Source: Bin55 sp965205545
Lineage (GTDB): Bacteria; Pseudomonadota; Gammaproteobacteria; Pseudomonadales; Azotimanducaceae
Direction of reading: 5' to 3'
Length of the DNA: 64,000 nt
NCBI GenBank assembly: GCA_965205545.1
Contig: OZ242170.1
Location: forward strand, 2,046,001 to 2,110,000
The notes beneath the pieces are model-generated. The model searched no databases. It was given only the letters and a program-made list of their open reading frames with translations, and was not told the origin of the DNA. The stretch's first letter is position 1; each line of letters begins with the position of its first letter. Below, piece by piece: positions 26,819-33,651 of the stretch. Both the position numbers and the translations under genes were made by a program.

Positions 26819-28555
26819 TTAGGTGGTAGCGTGCGCGGCCCCCGCCCGCTTTAGTGCCCAATAGTGATGGGCCATCGAGTACAGACTGTTCACAACCCAG
26901 TAGAGTACTAGCCCAGCTGGCATGAAAACACAAATGAATCCAAACATGATCGGCATCATCATCATGACCCGCTGCTGCATGGGATCCGGCATCGGGGGAT
27001 TTAGCCGCTGCATGAGAAACATTGCGCCCGCGTTCAAGATCGGAAGCACAAACAGCGGATCCATAGTGCTGAGATCTCGTATCCATAGCATGAATGGCGC
27101 CTGTCGGAGTTCCACGCTTTCGATCAGCACCCAGTACAACGCGAAGAATACTGGCATCTGCAACAGCATCGGCAGGCAACCTGCCAACGGGTTTGTCTTC
27201 TCCTTCTGATAAAGCGCCATCATTTCCTGGCCAACTCGTTGACGATCGCTTCCGAATCTCTCTTGTATGCGTTTTATTTGAGGAGACAGCTTGCGCATCT
27301 TAGCCATCGACTTGTAGCTCATCTGAGACAGCGGAAAAAGCGCAGTCTTAATGAGAATTGTCATCAAAATAATCGACAGTCCCCAGTTATGGACAATCGA
27401 TTGAATCCATTCCAGAACTTTGAACATTGGCATCGACAGCCACCAGAAGAAGCCGTAGTCAACGGTCAGAGAAAGATGCGATGCAAGGGCTTCCAGAGTG
27501 CGTTGATGCTTGGGTCCCACGTAGAATGTCGCTCCGTAGTTGCCGCTTGCTCCGGCTGGAACGACTTGAGCGGGAGCAGTGAATCCGATCCGATAGTTTC
27601 CTTGTCGATCTCGATTAGCGAACAATAGATTGTTCGCGCCCTGCTCGGGGATCCAAGCTGAGAGAAAGTAGTGCTGCACGATGGCAACCCACCCTCCTGT
27701 GACCGGTTCTCGGAACGGACTCTTCTCCAAGTCCTTGAACTTCAGCCTCTTGTAGCGCTTTTCATTTGTAGTGGCCGCACCACCAACGTACGCTGGGGGC
27801 CGAATGAATCCTCCCCGTTCTCCATCGACCGGACCACCATCACGTTTCAGCTGAGCGAAGAAAATGGCGGAGAAGTCGCGATCCATGCCGTTTCGCACTA
27901 CGTAATCAACGTTCACGTGATACTCGTTTTCGTGAAACGTGAACGTCTTTGTTACTTGAACGCCGTCCTGCTCGTATGTCAGCGGCACTTCCAAAGTCTC
28001 CTGAGTCAGCACCCACTCCGTCTTCGACACGCGGTAGGTAGGGCGACTTTGCGATTGATCGAAACCGTCGGCGCCGGTTAGGCCGCTTTGTGCGACGTAG
28101 GTACGGTCAAATCGTCTATCCAACAACGTCATCGGAGTATCAGGCTCTCGAAGACTTACGGGATACTGGATCAGTTTGACACCAACGATGTCGCCTCCCA
28201 CCGGATCAATCCAGACGTAATACAGAGGCGTTGTCACCTGAATCAACGCTCGATCCGGAGATTGTGTGTCCTGCGCAACAATGGTCCCATCGGATGTTTG
28301 GATCAGTGTGGAGTCCGGAACATCGCTTTCCGATCCCACAGCTGAATCGCCCAGGTCTTCCTGCACATCGGTAGAGTCGGCTGTCGTAACCGGGCTAGAC
28401 ACTTCATCGTGCGAAAGAGGAGATGATTGAACGGTTCCGGCGTCGGATTCCTGCGCTCTTTTCTCCGCGTCGCTAACCCAAGCTTGAACCAACAAGTAAG
28501 CACATATGGCAATTCCGACCAGTAGAAGGATGCGCTGAATGTCAGGCAGCGTCAT
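26819..28555 (-). CDS. yidC: Membrane protein insertase YidC
   Basis: The protein has 578 residues. ATG at 28555 is chosen because GAGGA lies 6 nt upstream; an ATG two codons earlier (28561) touches that site. The N-terminal helix (about 8-24) is followed by an acidic linker, a large periplasmic beta domain (about 105-370) and the conserved five-helix insertase core (about 375-570), with the positively charged cytoplasmic loop between core helices. It inserts inner-membrane proteins with or without SecYEG. It overlaps yidD by 14 bp. Confidence 0.97.
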   Translation of the reverse strand: MTLPDIQRILLLVGIAICAYLLVQAWVSDAEKRAQESDAGTVQSSPLSHDEVSSPVTTADSTDVQEDLGDSAVGSESDVPDSTLIQTSDGTIVAQDTQSPDRALIQVTTPLYYVWIDPVGGDIVGVKLIQYPVSLREPDTPMTLLDRRFDRTYVAQSGLTGADGFDQSQSRPTYRVSKTEWVLTQETLEVPLTYEQDGVQVTKTFTFHENEYHVNVDYVVRNGMDRDFSAIFFAQLKRDGGPVDGERGGFIRPPAYVGGAATTNEKRYKRLKFKDLEKSPFREPVTGGWVAIVQHYFLSAWIPEQGANNLLFANRDRQGNYRIGFTAPAQVVPAGASGNYGATFYVGPKHQRTLEALASHLSLTVDYGFFWWLSMPMFKVLEWIQSIVHNWGLSIILMTILIKTALFPLSQMSYKSMAKMRKLSPQIKRIQERFGSDRQRVGQEMMALYQKEKTNPLAGCLPMLLQMPVFFALYWVLIESVELRQAPFMLWIRDLSTMDPLFVLPILNAGAMFLMQRLNPPMPDPMQQRVMMMMPIMFGFICVFMPAGLVLYWVVNSLYSMAHHYWALKRAGAAHATT

Positions 28556-28847
28556 GTGCATCCTCTTTTTTTACGCTGTCAGCCGGTGGAACAAAGTCCA
28601 CCCCGCCTGGATGCAAGGGGTGGCATTTGCCAATGCGACAAATTGCCAGCCAACTTCCTTTAAAGAATCCGTGTTCTCTTATCGCTTCGAGCGCATAGTG
28701 CGAACATGTCGGGTAGAAGCGACAAGTCGGTCCAAGCAGTGGCGAAAGTGCGATCTGGTAGAACCGAATAATGCCCGATGCAAAACGAGCTGCAAGCGAC
28801 AACTCTTTCTTTTCGGAGCTGTTTTGTAGTGAGCTAGCTTGACCCAA
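28542..28847 (-). CDS. yidD: Membrane protein insertion efficiency factor YidD
   Basis: This protein of up to 101 residues has the conserved core IRFYQIALSPLLGPTCRFYP, then CSHYALEAI and KCHPLHPGG, with the family cysteines. It is an amphipathic peripheral protein that aids YidC. The frame opens with TTG at 28847, overlapping rnpA by 14 bp; a second TTG at 28802, just before the core, could be the true start and would give the usual length of about 85 residues. Its 3' end overlaps the yidC start. Confidence 0.9.
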   Translation of the reverse strand: MGQASSLQNSSEKKELSLAARFASGIIRFYQIALSPLLGPTCRFYPTCSHYALEAIREHGFFKGSWLAICRIGKCHPLHPGGVDFVPPADSVKKEDAHDAA

Positions 28848-29208
28848 TTGAGCGCTTCCATCTATCCAAGGCCGACCGAATCAATTGGCTGGTATTTCTG
28901 GTGTCCGTCGGTCGAGATCTAATGATCACCACTGCATCTATCGATGGAAACTCACGACTATTCGTGCGAAACCATTCCCTGACGATGCGCTTTATACCAT
29001 TGCGTTCCGTCGACTTTCGTACCACGCGCTTCGGAACCACCAATCCCAGTCGTGCGTTACCTTGTGCAGAGCTCTTTATCAAGATTCGAATTGGTCCGGA
29101 TCGAAACACTCCGTCTGGATGTTTTAGCACCGGTTCGTATTCGCTCGATTTGGTAAGTCTTTGATGGGGTCCAAACTTACACTGCGGCGTAGCGAACTGT
29201 TCGTTCAA
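28834..29208 (-). CDS. rnpA: Ribonuclease P protein component
   Basis: This 124-residue basic protein assists the RNase P RNA in tRNA 5' maturation. The RNR region reads RKSTERNGIKRIVREWFR (about 64-81), with LGLVVPKRVVR before it. The start must be TTG at 29208. It is in the same frame as rpmH, whose TAG stop is followed directly by TCG and this TTG, and no ATG or GTG occurs before the conserved core. Expression is therefore probably coupled to rpmH. Confidence 0.95.
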   Translation of the reverse strand: MNEQFATPQCKFGPHQRLTKSSEYEPVLKHPDGVFRSGPIRILIKSSAQGNARLGLVVPKRVVRKSTERNGIKRIVREWFRTNSREFPSIDAVVIIRSRPTDTRNTSQLIRSALDRWKRSIGSS

Positions 29209-29211
29209 CGA

Positions 29212-29346
29212 CTAGACCGCAACGCGCTTCCGACCCTTCGCTCTACGTGCGTTGATGACCTTTCGCCCGTTCTTCGTCGACATTCTCTTGCGAAAGCCGT
29301 GAGTTCGCTTTCTCGATACATTGCTTGGCTGGAAGGTACGTTTCAT
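29212..29346 (-). CDS. rpmH: 50S ribosomal protein L34
   Basis: This 44-residue, very basic protein runs from MKRTFQPSNVSRKRTHGFR to RRAKGRKRVAV, nearly identical to the family consensus. An AGG ribosome site precedes the ATG at 29346. It opens the minus-strand cluster rpmH-rnpA-yidD-yidC-mnmE, diverging from dnaA across the origin region. Its TAG stop is 3 bp from the rnpA start. Confidence 0.97.
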   Translation of the reverse strand: MKRTFQPSNVSRKRTHGFRKRMSTKNGRKVINARRAKGRKRVAV

Positions 29347-29646
29347 GCTGCCTGACGTTGGGCGGAATTGAATGGTCGCTCATTTTAGCCTCCCGTCTGC
29401 ACGTGTCAATCGGGCACAGCACGAACCCTCTTCTGCGGAACGTGGAGATTTTCGCGTCTGCAATGCATAGCAACAAACAACAACACAATATGTTTGCCTG
29501 ACTAAGGTAATGCACAATTCTGCAGAGCGAGGCCGATGGGAAATATGGAGGAAGAAAGGATGTTGTTGTGGTTGTTGGGAGCTTATGAGTTGGTGCATAT
29601 GCTATCTAAGCGCCGGAATTTCTGCGGTTTGCGTGCAATGAATTTC

Positions 29647-29655
29647 AGTGGATAA
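29647..29655 (-). promoter_or_regulatory. DnaA box, one mismatch
   Basis: The minus strand reads TTATCCACT, differing from the consensus TTATCCACA at the last base. It forms the left edge of the cluster. Confidence 0.45.
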
Positions 29656-29669
29656 GCTCAGCTTAGCGT

Positions 29670-29678
29670 TGTGGATCA
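29670..29678 (-). promoter_or_regulatory. DnaA box, one mismatch
   Basis: The minus strand reads TGATCCACA, one mismatch (second base) to TTATCCACA. It is 23 bp from the previous box, in the same orientation. Confidence 0.45.
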
Positions 29679-29714
29679 GTTTGTATAAATCTCGGCATTA
29701 GATTGTTTCCAGAG

Positions 29715-29723
29715 TTATCCACA
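29715..29723 (+). promoter_or_regulatory. DnaA box, perfect consensus
   Basis: TTATCCACA matches the high-affinity R1-type box exactly. It points toward dnaA and is followed by the AT-rich AGTTAATAACAA. Confidence 0.8.
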
Positions 29724-29736
29724 AGTTAATAACAAT

Positions 29737-29745
29737 TTATGCACA
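29737..29745 (+). promoter_or_regulatory. DnaA box, TTATNCACA type
   Basis: TTATGCACA fits the TTATNCACA rule and lies 22 bp after the perfect box, in the same orientation. This is about two helical turns, so bound DnaA molecules would face the same side. Confidence 0.7.
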
Positions 29746-29998
29746 TCGAACGGTGAGTTGCCAATGGTCGGTTCTGCGACTTTTTTCGAGGAAATTGCAT
29801 TCAAGGATGGCTCCACATTCAGGATGATTAACCATGAGAAATCGTGACAGGTGGGAAATGTCTCGGTAGTGCAACAATTTTGGCCAATTTCTCGCATTTG
29901 GGTTCTTTGTTGGGGGATCTTTGGCAGTCTCTCCATCTATTTACAATCTTAGAAACGGGATTGGTCAGAACCAAACGAATTAGAGGGCGCAACTATTA

Positions 29999-31324
29999 AT
30001 GGAATCGGAAGTATGGAGAAAGTGTTTAGAGCAACTGGAGGAAGAAACGTCGACCAGGGACTTCAATCAGTGGATTAGACCGCTGCAGGCGTTCAATGAC
30101 GGGAGTGAATTGACGTTAGTGGCCCACAACCAATATGTGTGCCGCACTGTGACCAAGAATTATCTTGAACGCATAAGAGAGCTGTGCAATCAATTTGGCG
30201 ATCCCGGCTATCCGATTCTGGATGTTCGACTTCGCGTAGGCGATGTGGATCGGCGAGCTGCGATTCCTGCCCGTGCACCCGTCATTCGCAACGGATCAAC
30301 GCTCAAAGTGGATTTCACGTTCGACAGATTTGTGGAAGGTGGATCGAATAGCTGGGTGAGAAACGTCGCCCTCGAGGTTGCCGCCAGCCCAGCAACCAAG
30401 TTCAATCCCTTCTTCATCTATGGAGGGGTGGGTTTGGGCAAGACGCACCTTATGCAGGCCGTCGGAAACTACATCAAGTCACACACTCCGCAGAACGAAG
30501 TCACCTATATGCACGCGCAGACGTTCGTGTCCGAAATGGTCAAGGCGCTGACAAAGCCAAACAGTTCGGAACAGGTGCGTCGATTTACCGAGCCCTTCCA
30601 CGCTGCAGACGTTCTGCTCGTCGACGACATTCAGTTCTTCGCTGCGAAGGACAAGTGCCAGGAAGAGTTTTTTCATGTTTTCAACGCTCTGATTGCCATG
30701 GAGCGCACCCAGATCGTATTGTCTAGCGATCAGTATCCCAGCGAAATCAATGGATTGGATGCGCGCCTGCGTTCTCGTTTCGTGATGGGCATAACGGCGG
30801 AGGTCAAGCCTCCTGACTTGGAGACGCGAGCGGCGATACTCGTGCAGAAAGCGACCGAACAAGGCGTGACGCTGGATTTGGACGTAGCGTTGCACATTGC
30901 CCAGCGTGTGAAGAGCAACGTTCGGGAACTCGAGGGAGCATTGCGACAAGTGCTTCTTGCTGCGCAATTTGGTGGTGTGCGTATCAGCATCGATATGGTG
31001 AAGGAAACGCTACGCGACCTGTTCGCAATTCATCGTAGAGCGGTTAGCATCGACAAGATTCAGAAGGAAGTCGCCGACTACTATCATATCCGGTTGGCAG
31101 ATTTGCATATTCCCACGCGAGTGCACAAGATTGTGCGCCCCAGGCAGATGGCTATGGCGCTGGCGCACGAATTGACCGACATGCCGTTGCAGTCCATAGG
31201 ACAGCATTTCGGGAAGGACCATACGACGGTTCTGAACGCAATCCGGCGCATTAAGGAACTGCGGGAAACGGATACGCAAATCGAGGAGGACTACATGCGA
31301 TTGGCCCGAGCGCTCACGTCGTAA
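29999..31324 (+). CDS. dnaA: Chromosomal replication initiator DnaA
   Basis: This 441-residue initiator (467 in E. coli; the linker domain II is short here) has domain I (1-85, DFNQWIRPLQ), AAA+ domain III with Walker A GGVGLGKT (142-149) and Walker B LLVDDIQFF, and DNA-binding domain IV (about 345-441). The domain IV signature, normally F-G-G-R/K-D-H-T-T-V, reads FGKDHTTV (residues 404-411): one glycine is missing in the DnaA-box-contacting turn. The remaining contact residues DHTTV are present. It starts with ATG; the best upstream site is GAGGG, rather distant at about 12 nt. It heads dnaA-dnaN-recF. Confidence 0.97.
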   Translation: MESEVWRKCLEQLEEETSTRDFNQWIRPLQAFNDGSELTLVAHNQYVCRTVTKNYLERIRELCNQFGDPGYPILDVRLRVGDVDRRAAIPARAPVIRNGSTLKVDFTFDRFVEGGSNSWVRNVALEVAASPATKFNPFFIYGGVGLGKTHLMQAVGNYIKSHTPQNEVTYMHAQTFVSEMVKALTKPNSSEQVRRFTEPFHAADVLLVDDIQFFAAKDKCQEEFFHVFNALIAMERTQIVLSSDQYPSEINGLDARLRSRFVMGITAEVKPPDLETRAAILVQKATEQGVTLDLDVALHIAQRVKSNVRELEGALRQVLLAAQFGGVRISIDMVKETLRDLFAIHRRAVSIDKIQKEVADYYHIRLADLHIPTRVHKIVRPRQMAMALAHELTDMPLQSIGQHFGKDHTTVLNAIRRIKELRETDTQIEEDYMRLARALTS

Positions 31325-31359
31325 GACTGGCCTCTGGGGAATCGTGAAGGGAGACCGGC

Positions 31360-32469
31360 ATGAAGTTTAATGTTGACTTAAAACAGCTGGGCGATGCGTT
31401 GCAGTACGTCACAGGTGTCATCGAACGCAAATTCACGTATCCGATTCTCACGAATGTGTTGATTGAAGTGAATGCGGATGGCGTGGTTGTGCTGCGAGCA
31501 ACAGACCACAACATGTCATTGATGGCGCAGGTCGAGGCATTGGAGGTCGTGGAACCTGGCGCGACGACGGTTCCAGGAAGGCGTAGCTTGGACGTCGTGA
31601 ATTCTGTCGGCGCAGACGGCAGCATTGTGGAAGTTTCGACAATTTCGTCCGGAGTGAAGCTGACGATTGGTCGCTCTGAGTTCGTGCTGGCAACAATGCC
31701 AGCTAACGAGTTTCCGCCGGACGTCAAGATCGTGGATCCTGTCACGACCACTCTCGACGTGGACGACTTCCTCTATCTGCTTCGAGCCGCAACCTCTTCT
31801 ATGGCGCAGAACGATGTCAGGCAGCACTTGAATGCTGCCTTGTTTGAACTGACATCAGCACATGTTCGTACAGTGGCTACGGATGGGATGATCATGTGCA
31901 TTTGCACTAAGAAAGACATCGCTGTGGAGACGGACTCGACGATTACTGCGCTGATTCCTCGCAAAGCGGTTCATGAAATCGTTCGGGGATTCACCGGCCA
32001 GAACGGTTCGGTCTCGGTTTCCATAGGAGGCAATGCGCTAAGCGTGGAAGGTGAACAACGGGCGTTGACGACGAATCTGATAGAAACCAAGTTTCCTGCC
32101 TATCAAAAGGTAATACCCCCGGAGAACGAGATACGGTTTAGTTGCGACAGGTCGACTTTGGTTCGCGGGATATCTCAGGCCGCGACGCTGTCGGACGAAG
32201 GGCTGAAGGTGTTTTTCGAGGTAGACAAGGACTTGATGAAGATCACGGCGAACACTGAGGTGGGAGATCGCGCCGAGGTCGTAATTCCCGTGGACTTCGG
32301 GGACAACACCACTAACGTGATTTTTCGGCACGATCGATTGCAAAATGTGCTGGGCACCTTCGAATGCGATGAAGTGCGCTTCCACATTCCGTCTCCTACG
32401 CAGTCCATCCGAGTGGATTCGACGGAGCAGCTCGACCTCATGTTCATTGTGTCTCCCATCCGAGGGTGA
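31360..32469 (+). CDS. dnaN: DNA polymerase III sliding clamp (beta subunit)
   Basis: This 369-residue protein (366 in E. coli) forms a dimeric ring that tethers polymerases to DNA. The three-domain pattern is visible, with MKFNVDLKQLGDALQYVTGV at the start, YPILTNVLIE, GRRSLDVVNS, and a C-terminus ending MFIVSPIRG, where MPMR(L/M) is usual, so the end of the protein-binding cleft differs slightly. GGGAG lies 6 nt before the ATG. It is 35 bp downstream of dnaA and overlaps recF (GTGA). Confidence 0.97.
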   Translation: MKFNVDLKQLGDALQYVTGVIERKFTYPILTNVLIEVNADGVVVLRATDHNMSLMAQVEALEVVEPGATTVPGRRSLDVVNSVGADGSIVEVSTISSGVKLTIGRSEFVLATMPANEFPPDVKIVDPVTTTLDVDDFLYLLRAATSSMAQNDVRQHLNAALFELTSAHVRTVATDGMIMCICTKKDIAVETDSTITALIPRKAVHEIVRGFTGQNGSVSVSIGGNALSVEGEQRALTTNLIETKFPAYQKVIPPENEIRFSCDRSTLVRGISQAATLSDEGLKVFFEVDKDLMKITANTEVGDRAEVVIPVDFGDNTTNVIFRHDRLQNVLGTFECDEVRFHIPSPTQSIRVDSTEQLDLMFIVSPIRG

Positions 32470-33563
32470 TTCTTGATCGACTCGACGTACATAACGTACG
32501 AAACGTCAGACACGCGGAGCTGCGACTAAGTCCCCACTCCAATCTAATAACCGGCGCCAATGGCGCGGGCAAAACGACACTGCTCGAGGCCATTCACTTG
32601 CTTGTCAGGGGACGTTCGTTCAGGTCGGGCGGTCTTGATTCGCTGATTACATTCGGCGAAGCCGAACTGCTTGCCACAGCCTATGGCCGGCATGAAGAAC
32701 GCGCGTTGAGGATTGGCTTGCGGAAGTTGCGCAACGCGAAAGTGCGGATGCGAATGAACGAGACGGATGTACGCCAGATCTCTCAAATTGCCTCTGCAGT
32801 TCCGTTGCAGGTTTTTCTGCCGGACGTGTCGGACCTAGTGTTTGGACCTCCAGCCGGGAGAAGGCTTTGGCTGGATTGGGTTGTGTTCCATGCCAACCCT
32901 GGATACATGCATGTGCTGCGCTCGTTTCAGCGCGTGCTTCGCCAGCGAAATGCAGCTTTGAAGAACCGAGCTCCCGATTTGAACAGCTGGACAGTTCAAT
33001 TGGTCGAACATGCAGACGATGTCACGAAAGCCCGAGAAAAAATTTTTGCAGACGTCAACGGTGACTTCAATCAATTGCTGTGCGAACTCGCGCCTAACAT
33101 ACGGATTAATTTGGATTATGTTCGAGGATGGCAGGGAGGGAGTCTGCTTGAAGGGCTTGCAAAAGACCATCCTCTTGAGTTAAAATACGGGATGACGCGG
33201 TTGGGTCCGCATCGCTCCGAAGTAAGGATTCGAACCCTCGACTCGGCAACAGGCCAAGACGTTGGAGCGTCCGCCCGATCCTTGTCCAGAGGACAGGCGA
33301 AAGCGGTCGCGTGCGCCATGAAGCTTGCGCAGGTCAGGTACTTGAATAGCCGTTCGATTCCATCGGTGGTGCTGATTGACGATGTGGCGTCGGAATTCGA
33401 CCAGGAATATGGTCGCCGATTCTTTGAGGCGTTGCTTCGAACAGGATCGCAGGTCATTGCGACAACAACACAAGAAAGTGATATAATTACAATGTGGAGG
33501 GACATTTCCCCAACCGTCCCCCTCATTGTCAGAATGAACAAGGGAAGGTTGGCCGAAGCATAG
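32466..33563 (+). CDS. recF: Recombination mediator RecF
   Basis: This 365-residue SMC-like ABC ATPase loads RecA at gaps with RecOR. Walker A is GANGAGKTT (about 30-38), the signature LSRGQAKAVACAMKLAQ, and Walker B VVLIDDVASEFD. The start is GTG at 32466, overlapping the dnaN stop as GTGA; translation is therefore coupled. The length equals the family norm. Confidence 0.96.
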   Translation: MILDRLDVHNVRNVRHAELRLSPHSNLITGANGAGKTTLLEAIHLLVRGRSFRSGGLDSLITFGEAELLATAYGRHEERALRIGLRKLRNAKVRMRMNETDVRQISQIASAVPLQVFLPDVSDLVFGPPAGRRLWLDWVVFHANPGYMHVLRSFQRVLRQRNAALKNRAPDLNSWTVQLVEHADDVTKAREKIFADVNGDFNQLLCELAPNIRINLDYVRGWQGGSLLEGLAKDHPLELKYGMTRLGPHRSEVRIRTLDSATGQDVGASARSLSRGQAKAVACAMKLAQVRYLNSRSIPSVVLIDDVASEFDQEYGRRFFEALLRTGSQVIATTTQESDIITMWRDISPTVPLIVRMNKGRLAEA

Positions 33564-33575
33564 GCAATGACCCGA

Positions 33576-33591
33576 TGTTCCACGTGGAACA
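33576..33591. promoter_or_regulatory. parS site between recF and gyrB
   Basis: TGTTCCACGTGGAACA is a perfect 16-bp palindrome matching the ParB-binding parS consensus. It lies in the 88-bp recF-gyrB gap, about 3.6 kb from the dnaA start, where origin-proximal parS sites are expected. ParA and ParB are encoded in the same window. Confidence 0.93.
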
Positions 33592-33651
33592 TTGGACTGA
33601 AAGACCCCTATAGGTCGGGACCTGCCACACGGTCTATTTCAAGAAATCTCC

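Larger units (their letters stand above)
29347..29998. other. Probable chromosomal replication origin (oriC) region between rpmH and dnaA
   Basis: This 652-bp gap without a gene lies at the place where Pseudomonas-type chromosomes have oriC. It has a DnaA-box cluster at 29647-29745 (two good boxes and two one-mismatch boxes) with AT-rich stretches inside and next to it (29680-29700 and 29724-29740). GATC sites are few, so Dam/SeqA control of the E. coli kind is not suggested. The promoters of rpmH (leftward) and dnaA (rightward) must also lie here. Confidence 0.75.

Noticed and set aside
33224..33241. GGATTCGAACC string, a T-arm pattern for a minus-strand tRNA
   Set aside because: It falls inside recF at a conserved position of the protein, and the flanking bases do not pair as a cloverleaf.
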